In this document: positions 39,740 through 50,870 of the stretch, one piece after another
How positions within the stretch are numbered: position 1 is the stretch's first letter
Layout of the letters: every line of letters starts with the position of its first letter
Assembly: GCA_047967505.1 (NCBI GenBank)
Contig: CM106539.1
From: Dipteris shenzhenensis
Lineage: Eukaryota > Polypodiophyta > Polypodiopsida > Gleicheniales
Direction: 5' to 3' (one strand)
Length of the DNA stretch: 64,000 nt
Notes under the pieces: model-generated
Database searches by the model: none
Told to the model about the DNA's origin: nothing
The model's input: only the letters and a program-made list of their open reading frames with translations
Program-made: the position numbers and the translations under genes

Positions 39740-40141
39740 TGGCTGTTATTTCAGAGGCTCAAGAACTTTAGATATATATATCCAAAAAGAGTTTGGTTTA
39801 AAGCTCTTCTAGCAATTAAAGACTGACTTGGATCCAAGCAATTCATACCGTACAACAGCAAGCTTGCTGGCTTCTTGGAATATTCACTATGTCAGGATGG
39901 ATAGTCTTGTTAGAAATCCACATTTCAACTATTTGATATTCCTGGAACCTCCAAAAGAAGTTTGGCATTCTTGTAGTTCTTTTCTAAAATATTAACTTGG
40001 ATCTAAGCCATCTCTTCTCTACAGCAAGGCATGCTTTATATTCTAGCTTTATGGCATATTCTACAAGCTTGATACCTTGAAGACGAAGAAGGAGTCCGGG
40101 TAGAATCCGAGAGTTCTTCAAAAGTAAACAATTCTTGTTGA
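39740..40141. repeat. Right copy of the ~400-bp dispersed direct repeat
   Basis: Same orientation as 17031-17429, about 97% identical. The two copies lie ~22.7 kb apart and bracket the decayed LINE tail, element A and its nested insertions. Confidence 0.9.
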
Positions 40142-42827
40142 CGGGAACTCGGATAAGGTTCACGAATTCCTGGATGATTTCCTCACCCACGAACACGAGA
40201 CCTATTATGCGAGCAATGTGAGTTGCGTCTTGTAGCAGGATCATATGCAGCAGGTATTAGTGGTAGAGGAGCATCATCTTCATCAGAATCAGAAGATATT
40301 TCAACATCCACATGGAAGGGGCGTCGTGGAAGAGGACGATTCATGAAACTGTAAAAAGTATGTGTGTACATATATATATGTATGTATGTATAAAATCAAG
40401 ATATATAACTTTCTTTGTTTTTTTTGCTCAAGTTTGCTATGTTTAAAGCTAGGGCATACACTGCTGCAAACTTTGTGGCCTATACTGACGTTGGCACCTT
40501 TGCTAGATGGCTGATTCAATGGCTTGCATGCCTTTTTCTCCCAAGATAGATATGCAACCCTCTCGGCTCAAGTCTAAATGGTTGTAGTGATGACTATCTT
40601 GTTGGAATCTCCATTGTTACCCAACACGGTGTCTCATTCCTTGTGTTGATAGATGGTTCTATGATGGTGATACCTCATGGTGCTCCTATCGTGCTACATA
40701 TATCCTAGATCCTCTGGAACAAGCAATGCAGGATGTGGAGAGCGATGATATTTGTAAAAAAAGGATGTGGAAAAGCCTTGTTTGAGAATACAATTATAGA
40801 AACCACCCTGGATTTTGAGTATTTCATGCACTTTCTTCAAGGATGTGCCCTCATCTCCCTCCATGCCATGAAAAGCGATTGAAGTAATCACCTATAAAGT
40901 AGAAGCAGGAAAAACTCCCCAATCAAATTCTGCTTGAAGTACAGGAGTGCATACAAGTCAAGCGCAACTGTCCAAGAAGGCTGATTAACATACACCTCTT
41001 GAATTGAAGATAGTTCATAAGCTACTTCCAAGCTACCTATACAAAAAGGAAGATGGGTCAAACTAGAGATTTGGAAAAGGTTCAAGGGCTCATTATCCAC
41101 GTTTAGTGAACAATGTAGAAAGATTAAGAATCAAGATACTGTCAGCAATATATGAGAACTAGGAATCTGAGAGAAAAACAAAATAATAAATGTTGAACTT
41201 AGTCCTCAAATTAATGAGTACACTAGGTAGAAAGGCTGGTGCTTGGACACAACTTTTTACAAAAAGTACGATTTAAGACAAGGCGTGTGTTAAGACAACA
41301 ATGTAGATACTAAAACAACTTAACTTAGGAACCTTTTACGTAGTTTTTGTTCAATTTAAGAGTGCCCAGAATTGCAATTCAAGTTAAGAGTGCGCAATAG
41401 AGCGAAGGTTAGACCGTTCTTTTAAAGAGCAATGCGAGATCAACGTGAGGATAATAGTTTTGCAGAGCCTGTGACAAGAACAAAAGAAAGAAGAGCACTC
41501 TTACCTTATTCAGCCAAGTTACAAGTGGAGCAGCAACTCGCAGTCCGTCAGCCCACCAATAATAACGCCTTCACGTCATCATGGCCAAAAATATCTGAAT
41601 GATGCCTTCACGTCGTCATGGCCGAATCGAGGACTTGATCTTCAAATTGCAGCCCAACCCGCGTAGCATGCAATCACGTGCAAGGCATTATACATCATCC
41701 ATCTCTCAATTGCACAGACACACACTAGAGCGCAGCGGCACCCCATCTTGTATATTTCATGCTTTGCTGCCCTGAACGGATTGACGTGCACAATCCTGCA
41801 CCACACTTACCATCGATTGAAGACGGCTGATATTGTACAGGAGTGTACACGTCCATCTTGTCGGATGCCTTCCTGAGATAGCCCCATGTTCCTTGGGGTG
41901 TTCGTCGTCTCGCACTAGACTGTGGTGGTCGTACATACAGTGTGCTCGCCTTTACGTCCCGGGCCCCTTTACTGCACCAACGGATGCGAGGCACCAGGTT
42001 CCGATGGAAACCTCGGCAAGGAACCTTGGTTGGAGTGTTTGGAGGTCCTCTTCACTGCCACCGGCACGTGTTGGTATTGATCCAAAGCCTCCTTTGCCCA
42101 ACAGCTGGTGGAAAGCTTCCGTCTTGGTCGATCACATCGTGCCTCTGACGCTTCACAATTGCTGCCATACAAGTACAGCTAAAATGCTGCTGCCCACAGG
42201 AATAACTAACGGCCTTTTAAAAGAAGGCAGTTGACATTGGCATAGCATCGAAGAGAGGAGCTTGCGTGCCGTAATTGGTGAAGGTCCACGAGTGAACATT
42301 ATGTTGAACGCCTGGCGATGGTCCGCTGCCTAAATCCTAGGAATCCCACATGCATTTCATCGTCCACAATGCTTAAACAATCGATGCTTACCCAATCCTA
42401 GCTTCGCCTAATGCATTCGCCCTCCCGTAATCTGCAGGCAATAAAGGGAGAGGAACTTCTAGAGGATGGGAACGAAAAGAGGGGAGAAAGAGGGCTGGGG
42501 CAGGTTACGAAAAGAGGAACTTCTAGAGGATGAGAAAGAGTGCTGAAGGAAGCTTGAGGCAGAGGCGGGCTGCAGGTTGCCTTGCTAGAGAGTGCCTGCA
42601 ATGGCGGGAAAGCACAGACGCGCGAGGAATACACTGTATGCCGTATTCACTTATGTCTTGTTCACTGAGGCTTTGTGGATTAGTGAAAATAGCAAAAGTC
42701 CCTAAAGTCAAGTCGCTAGGCGATCATTTTGTCTGAGCTACGAGGTCAAGAGCTCTAATCCTGCTTACCTTCGTCGATATAAATATTATTATTTATAAAC
42801 TTTGCCTTTGCCTTCGTCGTAGCCCGA
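40142..42827. other. Unassigned interval
   Basis: No recognised gene. A minus-strand frame near 40371-40183 starts with an acidic segment (DVEISSDSDEDDAPLPLIP) but ends quickly. At 42449-42535 a ~20-bp phrase (AGAGGAACTTCTAGAGGATG) is repeated 64 bp apart. Confidence 0.4.
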
Positions 42828-42980
42828 GCCTCGTCTCCCCTCTTTTTGCTTTTCACACATCTCCCCTTTGCCCGAGCCTCGTCTCCCCTCTTTTCACACA
42901 TCTCGCCTTTGCCCAGCCTCATCTCCTTTTTTCACACATCTCCCCTTTGCCCGAGCCTCATCTCCCCTTTACAACGCCCT
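42828..42980 (+). repeat. CT-rich minisatellite of the unit (copy 1)
   Basis: About four repeats of a ~38-41 bp motif containing TTTTCACACATCTCCCCTTT and GCCCGAGCCTCGTCTCCCC. The equivalents are 45699-45890 and 48199-48390. Plus-strand open frames over these repeats translate to Ser/Pro/Leu/His repeats and are not genes. Confidence 0.9.
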
Positions 42981-43233
42981 CGGATACTTCCATCCAAATA
43001 GAGGGGGGTAGATATTTGCGGCGTCATAAATATCTATAGCATTTCGACGGAATCGATGATTGAATGGTTCGTGAAACAAATCCCTTCACACCAAGTTTCA
43101 CGGGAATTTATTATCTTTTGATTCCTAGTCACCATCTTTCAATTCCTGCCGGAGTCGTATCTGCACAACCCATTCAGGAAGGGGGGTTGACATGAGAGTC
43201 GAAGTATGGGATATTCATTATATCAAATATGTA

Positions 43234-43305
43234 TGGGGCGTGGCCAAGTGGTAAGGCAGTGGGTTTTGGTCCCGTCATTCGGAGGTTCGAATCCTTCCGT
43301 CCCAG
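43234..43305 (+). tRNA. trnQ-UUG: Plastid-type tRNA-Gln(UUG), nuclear copy 1
   Basis: 72 nt, starting TGGGGCGTGGCCAAGTGGTA and ending CCGTCCCAG. The acceptor stem pairs TGGGGCG with its complement CGTCCCA (G-T allowed); the D arm is GCCAAGTGGTAAGGC, the anticodon loop TTTTGGT (anticodon TTG), and the T arm GGAGGTTCGAATCCTTCC. The wording is that of chloroplast trnQ. The anticodon stem has two wobble pairs (GTGGG/CCCGT), which weakens it. It is a transferred organellar gene and probably not used. Confidence 0.85.
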
Positions 43306-43803
43306 ATCTTGATGCATAAGTAGATACACCCCATCTCCTTTTTTGTGATCTTTTTTTTTCCTTCTTTTGTGGGAGAGTCAGGAACGTTCTAAATTGGGAC
43401 AGACTACTCCGAGTCCCTCCTCCCACCTATTGATGGATCGTCCAGTTCATGTTACGACGGTGAGCCGAATATAGCAATAGATCCCGGGGTGAAAAACAAT
43501 ATTAAGAATAATTCATGAAATTAGCCTATTGGATGTATGCCTTCCATTTACGTCCCTCTTTTCCCTTCCCCTATCACACATTGCCATCAAATATTTTGCA
43601 CCTTCCTTTCTTTAATGAATAATTCACTAGACCCATCTTATACATAACCTTATGAACTCATTATAAAATACGTTTATCCAACACCTCTATTCAACAATAA
43701 AGAATAATACACCTCAGAAAAATTCAGAATGATTGGTTTAGGAATCACAAAAGCACACCCTCGAAGACAAGTCTCAACCACCAAAATATACGCTGATTTT
43801 GTA

Positions 43804-44045
43804 ACATTCTTAGCTCTCAAAACCTTTACATATGAAGACAAGTAAGCACACCCTCGAAGACAAGATTCATTCAACCACCAAAATATACCAACACCCCATC
43901 TTAATTCAATGAGCTGATTTTGTACTATATGGATCATTTCTAACATTCTTAGCTCTCAAAACCTTTACATATGAAAACAATTGTCATTTTGTACTATGTG
44001 GACCACAATTTCCAACATTCTTAGCTCTAAAAACCTTTACATATG
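43804..44045 (+). repeat. Three imperfect copies of a ~32-bp phrase in the AT-rich spacer
   Basis: ACATTCTTAGCTCT(C/A)AAAAC and the following CTTTACATATG occur at 43804, 43943 and 44015. The equivalents are present in units 2 and 3. The ORF frames here (starting MLEMIHIVQNQLI on the minus strand) are shared by all three units only because the units are copies; I see no family and do not call a gene. Confidence 0.85.
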
Positions 44046-44614
44046 GATAAAATTTTCTCAATACATTGACTTCAAATTTTCATCCTGAGAGCAAGACACA
44101 ATGGGAAAATCACAATGTGAAGGAACACAATCTTTCTTATCATAAATAAAGGCATACACCTTTACAAATTAAAAAACTTGTATAACTCAAAATGAAGCAT
44201 GACTTGTCACAATAATGAAAACAAATATATAAGAGCATAATGGACGAAACGTTTTTCAAAGCATCAACGTATGCTCAAGATAGTCTTACTTGCTTTTTCT
44301 AATACAAAACCAAAATTTAAATAAAAACAAGAAGACCTCATGAATGATGTTCTAATATGAAGAACACACTTAAGAGATGTTCAAAAGACCATAAGAGTAG
44401 GTAAGACAAAGCCAATGAGCAGCCATGACTCCCTTCCCTCCATTCATAACACTATGCCTCTTGTGCTTCTTATTGCACTAGATAGTCTTCTACTTCAATT
44501 CCGTATATGACTCCTCTAAACTAGAAAACCCCAATAAAGCAAGACATTTCCCTGATATCTTTCAATGTGCATCACAATGATGAATTGACAATCGAAGAAT
44601 TAGACCTTGAGATT

Positions 44615-45332
44615 AACCATCTAGTAGTCGGTTCCCTCCGAAGTTTCCCTCAAAATAACTGGAGCTCATTACGCAATTTTATCAGGTAAAGCGAATGATT
44701 AGAGGCATCGGGGGGTGTAACACCCTCGACCTATTCTCAAACCCTAAATAGGTAAGTAGCCGAGGTTGCTCCGTTGAAGCCCGGTGCAGAATGGGAGCTC
44801 CAAGTGGGCCATTTTTGGTAAGCAGAACTGGCGATGCGAGATGAACCAAAAGTCGGGTTACAGTGCCGAACTGTGCGCTAACCTAGATCCCACAAAGGGT
44901 GTTGATTGATTAAGACAACAGGACGGTGGTCATGGAACTCGAAATCTGCTAAGGAGTGTGTAACAACTCACTTGCCGAATCAACTAGCCCCGAAAATGGA
45001 TGGCACATAAGCGTGCAACCTATACCCGACCATCGGGGCGAGTGTGAGGCCTCGATGAGGAGGAGGAGGGCGTGGGGGTCGTGGCACAGCTCTGGGCACG
45101 AGCCCGAGTGAAACGGGCCCCAGTGCAGATCTTGGTGGTAGTAGCAAATATTCAAATGAGAACTTTGAAGACCGAAGTGGAGAAAGGTTCCATGTGAATA
45201 GCAATTGGACATGGGTTAGTCGATCCTAAGAGATGGGGCAGTCCTGTGTCAAGGGCGCACTGCGTGTCGCGCTTCGAAAGGGAATCGGGTCAATATTCCC
45301 GAACCAGGACGTGGCCGTGGACAGTAACGTGA
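44615..45332 (+). rRNA. Truncated 25S rRNA, copy 1
   Basis: About 718 bp of the plus-sense nuclear 25S (28S) rRNA. It begins AACCATCTAGTAG and runs through GTTCCCTCCGAAGTTTCCCTC, CAAGTGGGCCATTTTTGGTA, GATTAAGACA.CAGGACGG, GGAGTGTGTAACAACTCAC, GAATCAACTAGC, GCAGATCTTGGTGGTAGTAG, CAAATGAGAACTTTGAAG and CATGGGTTAGTCGATCC to GGACGTGGCCGTGGAC. It corresponds to the middle of the gene. It carries many substitutions (for example TAACTGG for TAGCTGG), so it is a pseudogene fragment. It ends exactly where C-strand telomere-like repeats start. Confidence 0.92.
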
Positions 45333-45448
45333 CCTAAACCCTAAACCCTAAGCAATGAACCCTAAATCCCAAAACCCAAAACCCAAAACCCTAAATCCCA
45401 AAACCCAAAACCCTAAACCCCTAACCCCTAAACCCTAAACCCTAAACC
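45333..45448 (-). repeat. C-strand telomere-like tract after unit 1
   Basis: CCCTAAA with CCCAAAA variants, starting CCTAAACCCTAAACCCTAAG. It ends in CCCTAAACC, where it meets GGTTTAAGGG. Confidence 0.95.
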
Positions 45449-45674
45449 GGTTTAAGGGTTTAGGGTTTAGGGTTTAGGGTTTCGGGTTTTAGGGTTTAGG
45501 GGTTAGGATTTAGGGTTTAGGGTTTAGGGTTTAGGGTTTTCATCTGCATCGACTCCAAACCGGTTTAGGGTTTAGGTATTAGGGTTTAGGAATTCGATTT
45601 CGGGTTTCGGGTTTCGGGTTGAGGGTTTAGGGTTGAGGGTTTAGGCTTTCGGGTTTAGGGTTTAGGGTCTTCTG
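45449..45674 (+). repeat. G-strand telomere-like tracts before unit 2
   Basis: Two blocks (45449-45541 and 45561-45668) separated by the filler TCATCTGCATCGACTCC. Variants include TTTCGGG and GAGGGTTTAGGG. The second starts at AAACCGGTTT (45557). Confidence 0.95.
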
Positions 45675-45698
45675 TCACAGATAGTGACGGCCTGGCTA
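45669..45698 (+). repeat. Short 23S-tail-like filler at the start of unit 2
   Basis: TCTTCTGTCACAGATAGTGA followed by CGGCCTGGCTAG, the reverse complement of 3896-3928 with one mismatch. The same filler starts unit 3 at 48169. Confidence 0.8.
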
Positions 45699-47692
45699 GC
45701 CTCGTCTCCCCTCTTTTTGCTTTTCACACATCTCCCCTTTGCCCGAGCCTCGTCTCCCCTCTTTTCACACATCTCCCCTTTGCCCGAGCCTCATCTCCTC
45801 TTTCCACACATCTCGCCTTTGCCCACCCTCATCTCCTCTTTTCACACATCTCCCCTTTGCCCGAGCCTCATCTCCCCTTTACAATGCCCTCGGATACTTC
45901 CATTCAAATAGAGGGGGGTAGATATTTGCGGCGTCATAAATATCTGTAGCATTTCGACGGAATCGATGATTGAAAATCCTTCCGTCCCAGATCTTGATGC
46001 ATAAGTAGATACACCCCATCTCCTTTTTTGTGATCTTTTTTTTTCCTTCTTTTGTGGGAGAGTCAGGAACGAAAGAATAATACACCTCAGAAAAATTCAG
46101 AATGATTGGTTTAGGAATCACAAAAGCACACCCTCGAAGACAAGTCTCAACCACCAAAATATACGCTGATTTTGTAACATTCTTAGCTCTCAAAACCTTT
46201 ACATATGAAGACAAGTAAGCACACCCTCGAAGACAAGTTTCATTCAACCACCAAAATATACCAACACCCCATCTTAATCCAATGAGCTGATTTTGTACTA
46301 TATGGATCATTTCTAACATTCTTAGCTCTCAAAACCTTTACATATGAAAACAATTTTCATTTTGTACTATGTGGACCAAAATTTCCAACATTCTTAGCTC
46401 TAAAAACCTTTACATATGGATAAAATTTTGACTTCAAATTTTCATCCTGAGATTAAGACACAATGGGAAAATCACAATGTGAAGGAACACAATCTTTCTT
46501 ATCATAAATAAAGGCATACACCTTTACAAATTAAAAAACTTGTATAACTCAAAATGAAGCATGACTTGTCACAATAATGAAAACAAATATATAAGAGCGT
46601 AATGGACGAAACGTTTTTCAAAGCATCAACGTATGCTCAAGATAGTCTTACTTGCTTTTTCTAATACAAAACCAAAATTTAAATAAAAACAAGAAGACCT
46701 CATGAATGATGTTCTAATATGAAGAACACACTTAAGAGATGTTCAAAAGCCCATAAGAGTAGGTGAGACAAAGCCAATGAGCAGCCATGACTCCCTTCCC
46801 TCCATTCATAACACTATGCCTCTTGTGCTTCTTATTGCACTAGATAGTCTTCTACTTCAATTCCGTATATGACTCCTCTAAACTAGAAAACCCCAATAAA
46901 GCAAGACATTTCCCTGATATCTTTCAATGTGCATCACAATGATGAATTGACAATCGAAGAATTGGACCTTGAGATTAACCATCTAGTAGTCGGTTCCCTC
47001 CGAAGTTTCCCTCAAAATAACTGGAGCTCATTGCGCAGTTTTATCGGGTAAAGCGAATGATTAGAGGCATCGGGGGGTGTAACACCCTCGACCTATTCTC
47101 AAACCCTAAATAGGTAAGTGGCCGAGGTTGCTCCGTTGAACCCCGGTGCAGAATGGGAGCTCCGAGTGGGCCATTTTTGGTAAGCAAAACTGGCGATGTG
47201 AGATGAACCGAAAGCCGCGTTACAGTGCCGAACTGTGCGCTAACCTAGATCCCACAAAGGGTGTTGATTGATTAAGACAGCAGGACGGTGGTCATGGAAC
47301 TCGAAATCTGCTAAGGAGTGTGTAACAACTCACTTGCCGAATCAACTAGCTCCGAAAATGGATGGCACATAAGCGTGCGACCTATACCCGGCCATTGGGG
47401 CGAGTGTGAGGCCTCGATGAGTAGGAGGAGGGCGTGGGGGTTGTGGCACAGCTCTGGGCACGAGCCCGAGTGAAACGGCCCCCAGTGCAGATCTTGGTGG
47501 TAGTAGCAAATATTCAAATGAGAACTTTGAAGACCGAAGTGGAGAAAGGTTCCATGTGAATAGCAATTGGACATGGGTTAGTCGATCCTAAGAGATGGGG
47601 CAGTCCTGTGTCAAGGGCGCACTGCGTGTCGCGCTTCGAAAGGGAATCGGGTCAATATTCTCAAACCAGGACGTGGCCGTGGACAGTAACGT
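45699..47692 (+). repeat. Subtelomeric composite unit, copy 2 (with two internal deletions)
   Basis: Same order as unit 1, but ~1.99 kb. Relative to unit 1 it lacks ~235 bp ending inside trnQ (only AATCCTTCCGTCCCAG of it remains at 45975-45990) and ~310 bp just before the AT-rich spacer (joint near 46070). Confidence 0.93.
46977..47692 (+). rRNA. Truncated 25S rRNA, copy 2
   Basis: Same segment of 25S as at 44615-45332, with the same 5' and 3' truncation points and a few private substitutions. Pseudogene fragment. Confidence 0.92.
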
Positions 47693-47829
47693 GACCTAAA
47701 CCCTAAACCCTAAGCAATGAACCCTAAATCCCAAAACCCTAAACCCTAGATCCCAAAACCCTAACCCCTAAACCCTAAACCCCTAACCCCTAACCCCTAA
47801 ACCCTAAACCCTAACCCTAAACCTCCAAA
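47693..47829 (-). repeat. C-strand telomere-like tract after unit 2
   Basis: CCCTAAA with CCCTAACC and CCCAAAA variants, ending CCTCCAAACC before the G-strand block. Confidence 0.95.
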
Positions 47830-48168
47830 CCGGTTTAGGGTTTAGGGTTTCGGATTTGGGGTTTGGGGTTTGGGGTTTGGGTTTTGGGTTTCGGGTTTCG
47901 GGTTTCGGGTTTGGGGTTTTGGGTTTGGGTTTAGGGTTTAGGGTTTAGGGTTTAGGGTTTAGGGTTTAGGGTTTAGGGTTTAGGGTTTAGGGTTTTAGGG
48001 TTTAGGGTTTTAGGGTTTAGGGGTTAGGGTTTAGGGTTTAGGGTTTAGGGTTTTCATCTACATCGACTCCAAACCGGTTTAGGGTTTAGGGTTTAGGGTA
48101 TAGGGTTTCGGTTTCGGGTTTCGGGTTTAGGGTTTAGGGTCTAGGGTTTAGGGTTTAGGGTTTAGGGT
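47830..48168 (+). repeat. G-strand telomere-like tracts before unit 3
   Basis: Blocks 47830-48053 and 48074-48168, both starting at AAACCGGTTT. They contain runs of GGGGTTT and TTTCGGG and a homogeneous TTTAGGG stretch at 47930-47990. The filler between them (TCATCTACATCGACTCC) matches the one before unit 2. Confidence 0.95.
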
Positions 48169-48643
48169 CTTCTATCACAGATAGTGACGGCTTGGTTAGC
48201 CTCATCTCCCCTCTTTTTGCTTTTCACACATCTCCCCTTTGCCCGAGCCTCGTCTCCCCTCTTTTCACACATCTGCCCTTTGCCCGAGCCTCATCTCCTC
48301 TTTCCACACATCTCACCTTTGCCCAGCCTCATCTCCTCTTTTCACACATCTCCCCTTTGCCCGAGCCTCATCTCCCCTTTACAACGCCCTCAGATACTTC
48401 CATCCAAATAGAGGGGGGTAGATATTTGCGGCGTCATAAATATCTGTAGCATTTCGACGGAATCGATGATTGAATGGTTGGTGAAACAAATCCCTTCACA
48501 CCAAGTTTCACGGGAATTTATTATCTTTTGATTCCTAGTCACCATCTTTCAATTCCTGCTGGAGTGGTATCTACACAACCCATTCAGGAAGGGGGGTTGA
48601 CATGAGAGTCGAAGTATGGGATATTCATTATATCAAATATGTA

Positions 48644-48715
48644 TGGGGCGTGGCCAAGATGTAAGGCAGCGGGTTTTGGTCCCGTCATTCGGAGGTTCGA
48701 ATCCTTCCGTCCCAG
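48644..48715 (+). tRNA. trnQ-UUG: Plastid-type tRNA-Gln(UUG), nuclear copy in unit 3
   Basis: 72 nt, same structure as the unit 1 copy. The anticodon stem is better (GCGGG/CCCGT), but the D arm is changed (CCAAGATGTAAGGC instead of CCAAGTGGTAAGGC), which removes the GG pair of the D loop. Probably non-functional. Confidence 0.8.
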
Positions 48716-50016
48716 ATCTTGATGCATAAGTAGATACACCCCATCTCCTTTTTGTGATCTTTTTTTTTCCTTCTTTTGTGGGAGAGTCAGGAACGTTCTA
48801 AATTGGGACGGACTACTCCGAGTCCCTCCTCCCACCTATTGATGGATTGTCCAGTTCATGTTACGACGGTAAGCCGAATATAGCAATAGATCCCGGGGCG
48901 AAAAACAATATTAAGAATAATTCATGAAATTAGCCTATTGGATGTATGCCTTCCATTTACGTCCCTCTTTTCCCTTCCCCTATCACACATTGCCATCAAA
49001 TATTTTGCACCTTCCTTTCTTTAATGAATAATTCACTAGACCCATCTTATACATAACCTCATGAACTCATTATAAAATAGGTTTATCCAACACCTCTATT
49101 CAACAATAAAGAATAATACACCTCAGAAAAATTTAGAATGATTGGTTTAGGAATCACAAAAGCACACCCTCGAAGACAAGTCTCAACCACCAAAATATAC
49201 GCTGATTTTGTAACATTCTTAGCTCTCAAAACCTTTACATATGAAGACAAGTAAGCACACCCTCGAAGACAAGTTTCATTCAACCACCAAAATATACCAA
49301 CACCCCATCTTAATCCAATGAGCTGATTTTGTACTATATGGATCATTTCTAACATTCTTAGCTCTCAAAACCTTTACATATGAAAACAATTTTCATTTTG
49401 TACTATGTGGACCACAATTTCCAACATTCTTAGCTCTAAAAACCTTTAAAGACATATGGATAAAATTTTGACTTCAAATTTTCATCCTGAGAGCAAGACA
49501 CAATGGGAAAATCACAATGTGAAGGAACACAATCTTTCTTATCATAAATAAAGGCATACACCTTTACAAATTAAAAAACTTGTATAACTCAAAATGAAGC
49601 ATGACTTGTCACAATAATGAAAACAAATATATAAGAGCGTAATGGACGAAACGTTTTTCAAAGCATCAACGTATGCTCAAGATAGTCTTACTTGCTTTTT
49701 CTAATACAAAACCAAAATTTAAATAAAAACAAGAAGACCTCATGAATGATGTTCTAATATGGAGAACACACTTAAGAGATGTTCAAAAGCCCATAAGAGT
49801 AGGTAAGACAAAGCCAATGAGCAGCCATGACTCCCTTCCCTCCATTCATAACACTATGCCTCTTGTGCTTCTTATTGGACTAGATAGTCTTCTACTTCAA
49901 TTCCGTATATGACTCCTCTAAACTAGAAAACCCCAATAAAGCAAGACATTTCCCTGATATCTTTCAATGTGCATCACAATGATGAATTGACAATCGAAGA
50001 ATTGGACCTTGAGATT

Positions 50017-50732
50017 AACCATCTAGTAGCCGGTTCCCTCTGAAGTTTCCCTCAAAATAACTGGAGCTCATTGCGCAGTTTTATCGGGTAAAGCGAATGA
50101 TTAGAGGCATCGGGGGGTGTAACACCCTCGACCTATTCTCAAACCCTAAATAGGTAAGTGGCCGAGGTTGCTCCATTGAACCCCGGTGCAGAATGGGAGC
50201 TCCAAGTGGGCCATTTTTGGTAAGCAGAACTGGCGATGCGAGATGAACCGAAAGCCGGGTTACAGTGCCGAACTGTGCGCTAACCTAGATCCCACAAAGG
50301 GTGTTGATTGATTAAGACAGCAGGACGGTGGTCATGGAACTCGAAATCTGCTAAGGAGTGTGTAACAACTCACTTGCCGAATCAACTAGCCCCGAAAATG
50401 GATGGCACTGAAGCGTGCGACCTATACCCGGCCATCGGGGCGAGTGTGAGGCCTCGATGAGTAGGAGGAGGGCGTGGGGGTCGTGGCACAGCTCTGGGCA
50501 CGAGCCCGAGTGAAACGGCCCCCAGTGCAGATCTTGGTGATAGTAGCAAATCTTCAAATGAGAACTTTGAAGACCGAAGTGGAGAAAGGTTCCATGTGAA
50601 TAGCAATTGGACATGGGTTAGTCAATCCTAAGAGATGGGGCAGTCCTGTGTCAAGGGCGCACTGCGTGTCGCGCTTCGAAAGGGAATTGGGTCAATATCC
50701 CCGAACTAGGACGTGGCCGTGGACAGTAACGT
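50017..50732 (+). rRNA. Truncated 25S rRNA, copy 3
   Basis: Same 25S segment and end points as the other two copies, with private substitutions (GGCACTGAAGCG, closer to the normal 25S wording than units 1 and 2). Pseudogene fragment. Confidence 0.92.
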
Positions 50733-50870
50733 GACCTAAACCCTAAACCCTAAGCAATGAACCCTAAATCCCAAAACCCAAAACCCAAAACCCTAAATCC
50801 CAAAACCACAAACCATAAACCCTAAACCCCTAACCCCTAAACCCTAAACCCTAAACCCTAAACCTCCAAA
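50733..50870 (-). repeat. C-strand telomere-like tract after unit 3
   Basis: CCCTAAA with CCCAAAA variants, ending CCTCCAAACC, as after unit 2. Confidence 0.95.

Larger units (their letters stand above)
42828..45332 (+). repeat. Subtelomeric composite unit, copy 1
   Basis: About 2.5 kb: CT-rich minisatellite (42828-42980), trnQ-bearing segment (to ~43480), AT-rich spacer, truncated 25S rRNA (44615-45332). Copies 2 (45699-47692) and 3 (48199-50732) have the same order and high identity. Unlike copies 2 and 3 it is not preceded by a telomere-like block. Confidence 0.95.
48199..50732 (+). repeat. Subtelomeric composite unit, copy 3
   Basis: About 2.53 kb, same composition as unit 1 and without the deletions of unit 2. 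It is the last unit before the telomere. Confidence 0.95.

Noticed and set aside
17031-40141. LTR pair of a giant element
   Set aside because: The ~400-bp repeats lack TG...CA ends, PBS, PPT and target duplication.
43674-43946. A 90-codon minus-strand frame shared by the three subtelomeric units
   Set aside because: It contains internally repeated phrases (LRGCAYLSS / LRGCAFVI) that follow the DNA repeats, and no family signature; the conservation is explained by unit duplication.
44949-45212. Minus-strand open frames of 74-87 codons, repeated at 47311-47574 and 50351-50614
   Set aside because: They lie antisense in the truncated 25S rRNA and are repeated only because the units are copies.
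45430-45470. End-to-end telomere fusion at the C-to-G switch
   Set aside because: The polarity (CCCTAAA then TTTAGGG) is the reverse of what joining two chromosome ends gives; only 10132 has the fusion polarity.
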